From Bacteroidota bacterium (lineage in GTDB: Bacteria; Bacteroidota; Bacteroidia; Chitinophagales; Chitinophagaceae), in NCBI GenBank assembly GCA_018267795.1, contig JAFDXS010000201.1, forward strand, positions 1-5,324: a stretch of 5,324 nucleotides of DNA, read 5' to 3'. This document shows, piece after piece, positions 1 through 5,324 of this stretch; the first letter of the stretch is position 1; the number at the start of each line of letters is the position of its first letter. Below the pieces are notes generated by a model, which saw only the letters and a program-made list of their open reading frames with translations, was not told the origin of the DNA and did no database searches. The position numbers and the translations under genes are program-made.

Positions 1-212
1 TCCTTTAAAGACGCTTCAGATTTTCCTTCTATAACCGCACCCAGCGTTCCTGCCTCATCTAAATGGGCAATAGCCAGGCGGAAATTTTGTAAAGAAGCAT
101 CCGTATAGGCAAGGTATGTTTTAGCCTCTTTATTATTTTTAATATATTCTATGCCGTCAGTAGTGAGTATCAGGGGCTTATTATTATAATATATTTTTTG
201 TGTAAACGTCAT
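1..212 (-). CDS. NUDIX hydrolase, N-terminal part (partial, runs off left edge)
   Basis: Reading leftward from the ATG at 212-210, the frame stays open for 70 codons to the window edge with no stop. The protein begins MTFTQKIYYNNKPLILTT and later has LQNFRLAIAHLDEAG followed by GAVIEGKSEASLK. This resembles the N-terminal extension found before the Nudix domain in Bacteroidota NUDIX hydrolases, which are often encoded beside pyrE. The diagnostic Nudix box (GX5EX7REUXEEXGU) would lie further left and cannot be seen, so the family call rests on N-terminal resemblance and context. If correct, it would hydrolyse a nucleoside diphosphate linked to another group; the substrate cannot be told. It diverges from pyrE with only 46 bp between the two starts, so the promoters are crowded. 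No good Shine-Dalgarno sequence is seen. That the frame is coding is quite secure; the family name is less so. Confidence 0.68.
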   Translation of the reverse strand, partial: MTFTQKIYYNNKPLILTTDGIEYIKNNKEAKTYLAYTDASLQNFRLAIAHLDEAGTLGAVIEGKSEASLK

Positions 213-221
213 AGCCGGCTT

Positions 222-252
222 TTTGTAAACTTATCGAATTGGCGTAGGTTTG
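222..252 (+). promoter_or_regulatory. Bacteroidota-type promoter for pyrE (-33 TTTG, -7 TAGGTTTG)
   Basis: TTTG at 222-225 is followed by a 19-bp spacer and TAGGTTTG at 245-252. This matches in full the known consensus of the primary sigma factor in Bacteroidota (TTTG, about 19-21 bp, TAnnTTTG). The -7 element ends 6 bp before the pyrE ATG at 259, so transcription would start at or within a few bases of that codon, leaving almost no leader. The TTTG also lies 10 bp upstream of the divergent NUDIX start. The match is seen directly; promoter activity is inferred. Confidence 0.6.
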
Positions 253-258
253 AGCGTT

Positions 259-888
259 ATGAGCACACAAAAACATTTTGCCGAAAAACTACTGCAAATT
301 AAGGCTTTACAAATCAACCTGCAAAAGCCATATACCTGGGCTTCAGGATGGCATTCTCCTGTATATTGTGATAACCGTAAAGTATTATCATACCCATACG
401 TAAGGGATTTTGTAAAAAGCGAGTTAGCAAATATGGTGCTGGAACATTATCCTGATGCTGAAGTAATAGCGGGGGTTGCTACAGCAGGTATAGCACATGG
501 TGTAATGGCTGCCGATTTGCTAAAGCTTCCCTTTATATATGTTCGGTCAAAACCTAAAGAACATGGCATGGGTAACCAGATAGAAGGGGTACTGCAGGAA
601 GGACAAAAAGTAGTGGTGATAGAAGATCTTATATCTACTGGCAAGAGCAGCCTGCAGGTAGTAGACGCCCTACGCGAAAATGGTGCAGAAGTACTAGGCA
701 TGTGCGGATTGTTTACATACGGCTTCCCGGTAGCTGACAGAGCATTTGAAGAGGCAGCAGTATCGCTGCATACCATAAGTAATTATAAAGCGCTGATGGA
801 AGTAGCAGAAGAACAAAAACTGATACAAAGCGAGCAAAAGGAAGTGCTGGAGCAATGGCGCATAGACCCAGGCAACTGGGGCAAATAG
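259..888 (+). CDS. pyrE: Orotate phosphoribosyltransferase
   Basis: PyrE joins orotate to PRPP to make orotidine 5'-monophosphate, the fifth step of de novo UMP synthesis, in the cytoplasm. The 209-residue product has the usual family length. The N-terminal part contains PYTWASGWHSPVYCDNRK (about residues 24-41), the orotate/PRPP-proximal signature. YVRSKPKEHG (94-103) is the flexible catalytic loop with its Lys and His residues. VVVIEDLISTGKSS (118-131) is the type I PRPP-binding motif with the paired acidic residues (E, D) followed by the phosphate-binding STGKSS loop. Everything needed for activity appears present. I chose the ATG at 259 because it gives the normal family N-terminus. A TTG at 250 in the same frame overlaps the -7 promoter element and is less likely. 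An in-frame TAA at 226-228 limits any further extension. It heads a rightward cluster with ubiA and maf. Confidence 0.96.
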   Translation: MSTQKHFAEKLLQIKALQINLQKPYTWASGWHSPVYCDNRKVLSYPYVRDFVKSELANMVLEHYPDAEVIAGVATAGIAHGVMAADLLKLPFIYVRSKPKEHGMGNQIEGVLQEGQKVVVIEDLISTGKSSLQVVDALRENGAEVLGMCGLFTYGFPVADRAFEEAAVSLHTISNYKALMEVAEEQKLIQSEQKEVLEQWRIDPGNWGK

Positions 889-925
889 GCTTATCTTAAA
901 TTAATAAATGACCCATTAGGGTATT

Positions 926-1876
926 ATGGCCTGGCTTAGGTTAATAAGGTGGAAGAACCTGCTGATAATTTTCCTTACCCAGCTATTAGCATGGGTATGT
1001 GTGCTGTTGCCAATGAAGCAATACACACACATGCCTATGCTACTAAATGGCATGAATTTCTTTTTATTGTCCACAGCCACGGTGCTCATTGCAGCTGCAG
1101 GTTATATCATTAATGATTACTTTGACATTAAAATAGATGTGATCAATAAGCCGGACAAGGTAATACTTGAAAAAGTAATACCCCGTAAGATGGCCATTAT
1201 AGCGCATACAGTGCTGAATGTAATAGCATTGTTTTTTGCCTTCATAGTGGCACGCAGAGCGCACCATTATGAATGGATGGTATTACAACTTTGCTGCACA
1301 GTATTGCTTTGGTTTTATTCTACTCACTTCAAGCGGCAATTTATTAGTGGCAATGTAGTTGTGGCTTTGCTCACATCGCTTACTATAGTAGTGTTAATGC
1401 TATACGAGCCTGCCATACATTACTACATAACGCAATCATACTTTATTCAGACATCAGCAGGACTTGCGCCTAACCCCGTATGGGTGCTAGGCATCTATGC
1501 ATACTTTGCCTTTATGCTTACGTGGATGCGCGAAATAGCAAAGGACATGGAAGACTTTAAAGGCGACGCTGAGGAAGGCTGTGTGACAATGCCCATAAAA
1601 TGGGGGCTGTTGCGCTCCGCAAGGTTTTGTCAATTGCTTGGTGCATTAGTGATACTCCCTTTGCTTATTGCAGGTGTAAAACTTTGCATGGCGGCCTGGT
1701 GGCCATTGGGCATATATACCATTGCTGCTCTTGCGGTGCCTATAACAGCCTGGATATTATTTTTGCCAACAGGGGCAACAAAACAACATTATCATTTGGC
1801 CAGCCGCTATATAAAAATCATTATGCTGCTGGGCATTTTTTCTTTAGTCATTTATTACATACAGGTACATGCGTAA
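926..1876 (+). CDS. UbiA-family membrane prenyltransferase (possibly geranylgeranylglycerol-phosphate type)
   Basis: This 316-residue, highly hydrophobic protein has several membrane segments and both Asp-rich motifs of UbiA-type prenyltransferases. The first is INDYFDIKIDVINKPDK (N63, D64, D67, D71 in the NDxxDxxxD pattern). The second is REIAKDMEDFKGD (D207, D210, D214), followed by MPIKWG. These bind the Mg-diphosphate of an isoprenoid donor, and the enzyme moves the prenyl chain to an acceptor in the membrane. The conserved YSTHFKRQFISGN stretch (131-143) between them also fits. Similar Bacteroidota proteins are often labelled geranylgeranylglycerol-phosphate geranylgeranyltransferase, but the acceptor cannot be read from the sequence, and a quinone or other lipid is possible. 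The start is well fixed: an in-frame TAG at 917-919 lies two codons before the ATG. The gene begins 37 bp after pyrE with no clear promoter of its own, and its end overlaps maf by 8 bp, so co-transcription is likely. Confidence 0.88.
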   Translation: MAWLRLIRWKNLLIIFLTQLLAWVCVLLPMKQYTHMPMLLNGMNFFLLSTATVLIAAAGYIINDYFDIKIDVINKPDKVILEKVIPRKMAIIAHTVLNVIALFFAFIVARRAHHYEWMVLQLCCTVLLWFYSTHFKRQFISGNVVVALLTSLTIVVLMLYEPAIHYYITQSYFIQTSAGLAPNPVWVLGIYAYFAFMLTWMREIAKDMEDFKGDAEEGCVTMPIKWGLLRSARFCQLLGALVILPLLIAGVKLCMAAWWPLGIYTIAALAVPITAWILFLPTGATKQHYHLASRYIKIIMLLGIFSLVIYYIQVHA

Positions 1877-2441
1877 ACTAATACTTGCTTCACAATCCCC
1901 CCGCAGAAAGCAACTGATGGAAGCTGCAGAGCTTGCTTTTGAAATCATCATAGCCGATGTAGATGAGACCAATCCTGAAGGTATGCCGGGTGAAGAAGTG
2001 CCTGAGTTCCTGGCGAAGAAGAAAGCTGCTGCGATACAGCACATGGTAAGTGATGCAATAGTAATAGCCGCAGATACTGTTGTACTCCTCGACCACCATA
2101 TATTGGGCAAACCAAGAGATGCTGCACATGCCAAAGAAACGCTTCAGCAACTGTCCGGAAGGACACATCACGTAGTAACAGGTGTGTGTATACAAAGCAG
2201 CCTGAAGCAAATAAGCTTTTCTATAACTACCGCAGTACACTTTCGCAAGCTTACGACAGAGGAAATCCATCATTATGTAGATAACTATAAACCTTTTGAC
2301 AAGGCCGGTGCTTATGCTATACAGGAATGGATAGGGATGATAGGTATTGAGCGTATCGACGGTGACTATTATAATGTGATGGGCTTACCTATTGGGGAGG
2401 TTGTATTGAATTTGCGCAATGAGTTTGGTTTAGACATTTAG
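1869..2441 (+). CDS. maf: Maf family nucleotide pyrophosphatase (likely dTTP/UTP type)
   Basis: Maf proteins hydrolyse nucleoside triphosphates to monophosphate plus pyrophosphate, acting on dTTP, UTP and modified pyrimidines; they are thought to clean the nucleotide pool and are linked to cell division arrest. The 190-residue length is normal. The N-terminal LILASQSPRRKQLM holds the S-x-S-P-R-R signature (S8, S10, R12, R13). Next come LAKKKA (49-53), ADTVV with the probable catalytic base D69, GKP (80-82), LSGRTHHVVTGV (95-106) and FDKAGAYAIQ (143-152). Gln152 in the last motif and the KKK cluster fit the YhdE-like (dTTP/UTP) subgroup better than the YceF-like (7-methyl-GTP) subgroup; that assignment is inference. 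The start codon lies inside the last codons of the prenyltransferase gene (8-bp overlap), which suggests translational coupling. Its stop overlaps the stop of the convergent oxidoreductase gene by 4 bp, leaving no room for a terminator after it. Confidence 0.93.
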   Translation: MRKLILASQSPRRKQLMEAAELAFEIIIADVDETNPEGMPGEEVPEFLAKKKAAAIQHMVSDAIVIAADTVVLLDHHILGKPRDAAHAKETLQQLSGRTHHVVTGVCIQSSLKQISFSITTAVHFRKLTTEEIHHYVDNYKPFDKAGAYAIQEWIGMIGIERIDGDYYNVMGLPIGEVVLNLRNEFGLDI

Positions 2442-3571
2442 CAATGATGTAATTCTGCAAGTCGCCTTGCAACTTCACTGCCAAGGGCTACCCCCATGCC
2501 GCCCATTCGGAAGGCACCATAGATGCGCTGTGAGAAGGCCTTTACTACAGGATATTTGTTTTCTCCAAAGGCCATAATGCCTGCCCAACGCTGAGCTATT
2601 GTAAATTCTGTATCCGGCAGTATTATTTCTTTTAGCTTTTGCTCCAGGTCTGATTGTATTCTTTCGTTTAGATCGAATGAATGTGTAGCTTCTGCTTTAA
2701 AGTCAAGGTTGCGGCCACCACCTAATAATACTCTTCCATCTATTTCGCGGAAATAGTAGTAGCCTTTATCAAAATGATAAACACCTTTGAACTTTAATCC
2801 ATTAATAGGATCAGTGATGAGTATCTGGCCACGGCCCGGTGTTACATCTACTTCCGGTAATAACTTCTTAGTAAATGCATTGGTACAAATGCTTAAAGTA
2901 TCGCAAGTCAATGGCCATATTTCATTGCGGAAGGGGTCTTTCACTTCCACATTTACTTTGTGACCTACTTCTTCAAAGCGTACAACTTCAGCACCTGTTT
3001 TTACCTCTACGCCACAGTGCATGGCATAGGCCATGAGTGCCTTCATCATCATTCCACTATTCAGTTCCCCTTCACAAATATTCTCTATCAGTGCCTCTGT
3101 GTAAGATGGAGAAAAGCCGTACTCTACTATCTTATGGTTGGCAAGTTTAAATGCCTTTTGCGCCATGACCGGGTGCAATAGCTCATTGAGATAATCAATC
3201 TTATTTAAGGCCTCAATTTCGGCTTCGCTAATCAATTCATAGCTGCCATTTGCTGCATAGCCGATCTTTTCGTCGCCCAGGCGCTTCCTCAATAGCCTTA
3301 GTCCTAGTTCCCGCCACTCATATAGCATTACTACTTCATCTTCATTCATGTGCTGTAGGTCGTCCAGCAGTTCCGTGACGCTGCCCATGCATGCGAAACC
3401 AGCATTGCGGGTACTGGCGCCTGTGGGTAATAGGCCTCGTTCCAATACAAGCACACTTGCTTTAGGATATTTCTCTTTTAACTCTATGGCCGTGCTGAGA
3501 CCTACGATACCTGCACCTATTACAATATGTTGATAATCAGCAAAACTTTGTTGTTCCCAATAGCTAAACAT
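2438..3571 (-). CDS. FAD-dependent oxidoreductase of the DAO (D-amino-acid oxidase-like) family
   Basis: The 377-residue protein is a single-chain FAD enzyme of the glycine oxidase/sarcosine oxidase/PuuB class. Near the N-terminus, HIVIGAGIVGLSTA (15-28) is the GxGxxG dinucleotide-binding fold, closed by the acidic residue in VLVLERG (E44), which would hold the FAD ribose. GASTRNAGFACMGS (51-64) is the second FAD contact region seen in DAO-fold enzymes. PGRGQIL (245-251) and the C-terminal RMGGMGVALG (355-364) fit the FAD-facing end of the family fold. No signal peptide or membrane helix is seen, so it should be cytosolic. Such proteins are often annotated as gamma-glutamylputrescine oxidase, but no polyamine or amino-acid catabolism gene is nearby and the substrate is unknown. 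The chosen ATG gives the usual short lead-in (MFSYWEQQSF) before the FAD fold. Its 3' end overlaps maf on the opposite strand by 4 bp. Upstream is a 128-bp gap shared with a divergent small gene; no full-consensus promoter was found there. Confidence 0.9.
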   Translation of the reverse strand: MFSYWEQQSFADYQHIVIGAGIVGLSTAIELKEKYPKASVLVLERGLLPTGASTRNAGFACMGSVTELLDDLQHMNEDEVVMLYEWRELGLRLLRKRLGDEKIGYAANGSYELISEAEIEALNKIDYLNELLHPVMAQKAFKLANHKIVEYGFSPSYTEALIENICEGELNSGMMMKALMAYAMHCGVEVKTGAEVVRFEEVGHKVNVEVKDPFRNEIWPLTCDTLSICTNAFTKKLLPEVDVTPGRGQILITDPINGLKFKGVYHFDKGYYYFREIDGRVLLGGGRNLDFKAEATHSFDLNERIQSDLEQKLKEIILPDTEFTIAQRWAGIMAFGENKYPVVKAFSQRIYGAFRMGGMGVALGSEVARRLAELHHC

Positions 3572-3699
3572 AGCGTTAAAATTATTTTGATCCAGTTACT
3601 TTTTAATATCCGACGGCACAGTCTTTATGCAATATAAAATGAGAAGCGCCCTAATTGTTTAACCTAAAAATTACAACTTTTATGGATAACCTGATTATT

Positions 3700-4083
3700 A
3701 TGGATGATAAGGCTAAAAGGAACTATGGTATCCTTGCCTTACTGCCAAACCTTGCATGGGGAATTACGCTAGTATATTACCTTATAACTATGTCCCCGAT
3801 CTTTCCTCCTAAAGCGATGCCAGATGGTATTGCCATGGCAACAGTGACGGCCCAGCATTATGATACACTGTTATTATTTGGTATTTGCTCTGCCATTATT
3901 TCTGCAATAGTTTTGATTGTATATATAGTGCATATAGCAAGATTAAGAACACTCAACTCATCTGTAAAGGCAATGTGGATATTGGTAATAGCTGCCATAA
4001 TGCCATTTGGATTATTGATCTTTTGGTTTTTACATATCAGACATGAATCTGTACAGACGCCGATACATCCAGATATAGCTTAA
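3700..4083 (+). CDS. Small three-helix membrane protein, function unknown
   Basis: This is a 127-residue protein (from the ATG at 3700) of unknown role. Three hydrophobic segments are visible: about residues 11-30 (ILALLPNLAW onward), 57-79 (LLLFGICSAI onward) and 92-113 (MWILVIAAIMPFGLLIFWFL). The last segment ends in LHIRHE. The final helix, with Pro near its middle and an aromatic then basic end, loosely resembles the PLDc_N-type membrane domain, but that is only a visual likeness. The hydrophilic loop between helices 1 and 2 (about 31-56) contains AQHYDTLLL. There are no catalytic motifs. The start is uncertain: in-frame alternatives are ATG at 3682 (133 residues) and TTG at 3655 (142 residues). 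None has a clear ribosome-binding site. I prefer 3700 because MDDKAKRNYG gives a short basic N-terminus directly before helix 1. The gene stands alone, divergent from the oxidoreductase gene, and is followed 23 bp later by a terminator. Confidence 0.75.
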   Translation: MDDKAKRNYGILALLPNLAWGITLVYYLITMSPIFPPKAMPDGIAMATVTAQHYDTLLLFGICSAIISAIVLIVYIVHIARLRTLNSSVKAMWILVIAAIMPFGLLIFWFLHIRHESVQTPIHPDIA

Positions 4084-4106
4084 AGATATTGCCCATTATA
4101 CAAACT

Positions 4107-4137
4107 AAAAGTCCTCTTGTGCGAGAGGACTTTTTTT
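4107..4137. terminator. Rho-independent terminator between convergent genes, probably bidirectional
   Basis: The inverted repeat GTCCTCT (4111-4117) and AGAGGAC (4124-4130) is separated by a 6-base loop. The stem is extended by AAAA (4107-4110) pairing with the first T residues of a run of seven T at 4131-4137. Reading rightward this is a classic hairpin plus U-tract, placed 23 bp after the stop of the small membrane protein. Reading leftward, the same hairpin is followed by only four T, so termination of the E2 transcript, whose stop is 20 bp away, should also occur but may be weaker. Confidence 0.9.
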
Positions 4138-4157
4138 ATTGACATCTAGTGAGATTA

Positions 4158-5324
4158 TTAAACAAGCATTGTAACCGGATTTTCAAGGTGGGCTTTAAGT
4201 GTCTGCATGAAGCGGGCACCTACTGCTCCATCTACTACCCTATGGTCGCAGCTAAGCGTGAGCTTGAGTAACTGGCGTACTACAACTTCACCATTTTCTA
4301 CCACCGGGGTTGCTGCGATTTTGCCTACTGCAAGGATACATGCATCAGGTGGATTGATGATGGCTGTGAATTCATCTATATCCATCATACCGAGATTAGA
4401 GATAGTGAATGTATTGCCTGTGAACTCCTGCGGCTGTATCTTTTTGTTTCGCGCTTTGTCTATTAATGTACCTGCTTCTTCAGCTATCTGGGAGAGTGAT
4501 TTCTGATCCGCGAATTTTATTACCGGAACAATTAAACCATCTTCTACCGCTACTGCAGTGCCTACGTGAATATGCTGATTCTGACGGATGAAATCACCCA
4601 TCCATGAGCTATTCACTTCGGGATGTTTGCGCAGTGACATAGCGCAAGCTTTGATGATAAGATCATTGAATGAAACCTTAACCGGAGATACCTCATTAAT
4701 TGCTTTGCGAGCTTCTATGGCTTTGTCCATAGTTATCGTCATGCGGAGGTAGAAATGCGGTGCAGAGAACTTGCTTTCGGCAAGACGCTTAGCAATGATA
4801 GTACGCATTTGTGAGTTAGGAATATCCTTGTGACCTTCCTGACCCAATACTGCGGGAGCTACCTGTGCAGCACGTTGTGGCTGCTGTTGCTGGCCCTGCT
4901 GTGGGGCGGCCTGCTGTACAGATGGTTTAAAGCTATCCACATCACGCTTGATGATGCGACCGTTATCACCGGAGCCATGCACTTGTTTTATATCTATGCC
5001 TTTCTCTTCTGCCAGTTTCTTGGCAAGCGGAGAAGCTTTTAACCTGTCATCACCATTTTCATGTTGAGCAGTCTGCTGTGGTGCTTGCTGCGGAGCGGTA
5101 TTCTTTTGAGCTTCCGGCGCAGGCTGCGGAGTAGCCGATGCCTGTGGCGTTGGCGTAGCTGTAGGTGCCTGACCACCTGTAGTTTCAGCTTTAGCGCCTC
5201 CTTTAGAAGCTTCAGCCTGCAGGTAAGGATTAATATCGGTACCTGCTTTACCCACTATAGCAATAATACCATCTATAGGAGCTGCTTCACCTTCCTTCAC
5301 ACCAATATATAACAGTGTACCATC
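4158..5324 (-). CDS. Dihydrolipoamide acetyltransferase, E2 of pyruvate dehydrogenase (partial, 5' end beyond right edge)
   Basis: E2 is the core of the pyruvate dehydrogenase complex and transfers the acetyl group from its lipoyl arm to CoA. The 388 visible residues begin inside a lipoyl domain (DGTLLYIGVKEGEAAPIDG, about 1-28); the lipoylated lysine lies outside the window. A Pro/Ala/Thr/Gln-rich linker follows (about 32-92). Next is the peripheral subunit-binding domain (RLKASPLAKKLAEEKG to GRIIKRDV, about 94-130), which holds E1/E3. A Gln-rich linker (133-165) leads to the catalytic domain (about 166-388). Its active-site motif DHRVVDG (360-366, with His361 and Asp365) is intact, as is SNLGMM (309-314). 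The SNLGMM-D-I-D-EFTAIINPP context fits acetyl- rather than succinyltransferase. A GTG at 5300-5298 is an internal Val codon, not the start, because the lipoyl domain continues upstream of it. The usual symbol would be pdhC or aceF. The transcript probably ends at the hairpin 20 bp downstream. Confidence 0.94.
   Translation of the reverse strand, partial: DGTLLYIGVKEGEAAPIDGIIAIVGKAGTDINPYLQAEASKGGAKAETTGGQAPTATPTPQASATPQPAPEAQKNTAPQQAPQQTAQHENGDDRLKASPLAKKLAEEKGIDIKQVHGSGDNGRIIKRDVDSFKPSVQQAAPQQGQQQQPQRAAQVAPAVLGQEGHKDIPNSQMRTIIAKRLAESKFSAPHFYLRMTITMDKAIEARKAINEVSPVKVSFNDLIIKACAMSLRKHPEVNSSWMGDFIRQNQHIHVGTAVAVEDGLIVPVIKFADQKSLSQIAEEAGTLIDKARNKKIQPQEFTGNTFTISNLGMMDIDEFTAIINPPDACILAVGKIAATPVVENGEVVVRQLLKLTLSCDHRVVDGAVGARFMQTLKAHLENPVTMLV
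4830..4928 (-). other. Gln-rich flexible linker coding segment within E2
   Basis: This stretch encodes about 33 residues between the subunit-binding and catalytic domains of E2. Eleven of them are Gln, including QQGQQQQPQ, with Ala and Pro making up much of the rest. At DNA level it is rich in CTG/TTG units on the + strand (CAG/CAA codons). Such linkers let the lipoyl arm and bound E1/E3 swing around the core. The mix of CAG and CAA codons and interrupting Pro, Gly and Ala shows it is not a pure triplet repeat. Confidence 0.7.

Noticed and set aside
250..252. TTG as an upstream start for pyrE
   Set aside because: It lies within the -7 promoter element and would add only three residues; the ATG at 259 gives the family-typical N-terminus.
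447..776. A 109-codon open frame on the minus strand inside pyrE
   Set aside because: It is wholly antisense to a confidently assigned gene, its translation is low-complexity Ser/Ala/Pro-rich with no recognisable motif, and it has no upstream signals.
1600..1881. A 93-codon open frame on the plus strand within the prenyltransferase gene
   Set aside because: It is an out-of-frame overlap with a gene whose motifs and membrane segments are clear; the translation is Cys/His-rich and unlike any family I recognise.
1844..2273. Overlapping minus-strand open frames across maf
   Set aside because: They are antisense to maf, which has all of its family motifs. No motif or start signal supports them.
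3577..3584. Possible leftward -7 box (TAATTTTA) before the oxidoreductase gene
   Set aside because: It matches the consensus except for the final G, but no TTTG lies 19-21 bp upstream, and such A/T-rich octamers are common by chance in this gap.
5298..5300. GTG as the start of the E2 gene
   Set aside because: The frame stays open to the window edge and the upstream codons (DGTLLYIG) belong to the lipoyl domain, so the codon is an internal valine and the gene is cut by the window.
4830..5312. Two open frames on the plus strand (4830-5042 and 5061-5312) across the E2 linker regions
   Set aside because: They are shadows of the repetitive CAG/CAA-rich linker codons. The products are runs of Leu, Ser, Arg and Cys with no family likeness, and the opposite strand encodes the well-supported E2.
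1..5324. A hidden novel system (defence, mobile element, CRISPR or structured RNA)
   Set aside because: Nearly all of the sequence is accounted for by recognisable housekeeping-type genes. The gaps are short (at most 128 bp) and hold only a promoter, a terminator and unremarkable A/T-rich DNA.

Overview
The window looks like ordinary chromosomal housekeeping DNA from a member of the Bacteroidota, most likely near the Chitinophagaceae. This is inferred from three things. The protein styles fit (PyrE, UbiA, Maf, a DAO-type oxidoreductase and pyruvate dehydrogenase E2). Strong Shine-Dalgarno sequences are generally absent. A promoter of the Bacteroidota type (TTTG, 19 bp, TAnnTTTG) stands in front of pyrE. 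I see no mobile element, CRISPR array, tRNA, rRNA, phage gene or defence cassette, and no convincing new system.

Left part (1-2441): the 5' end of a probable NUDIX hydrolase gene runs leftward off the window. Diverging from it is a rightward cluster: pyrE (orotate phosphoribosyltransferase), a UbiA-family membrane prenyltransferase, and maf (nucleotide pyrophosphatase). The gaps are 37 bp and then an 8-bp overlap, so one transcription unit is likely. PyrE makes the UMP precursor OMP, and Maf proteins remove non-canonical or excess pyrimidine nucleotides. The UbiA enzyme transfers a prenyl chain in the membrane and has no obvious tie to pyrimidines.

Middle (2438-4083): a leftward FAD-dependent oxidoreductase gene converges on maf, and the two stop codons overlap by 4 bp. 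After a 128-bp divergent gap comes a small rightward three-helix membrane protein of unknown function. It ends just before a strong hairpin terminator.

Right part (4107-5324): the terminator lies between two convergent genes and can serve both. The leftward gene is the E2 (dihydrolipoamide acetyltransferase) subunit of pyruvate dehydrogenase. Its N-terminus, including the lipoylated lysine, lies beyond the right edge. Its two flexible linkers are rich in Pro, Ala and Gln.

The points most worth a second look are a possible leaderless or nearly leaderless pyrE transcript, and the overlapping convergent ends of maf and the oxidoreductase gene.
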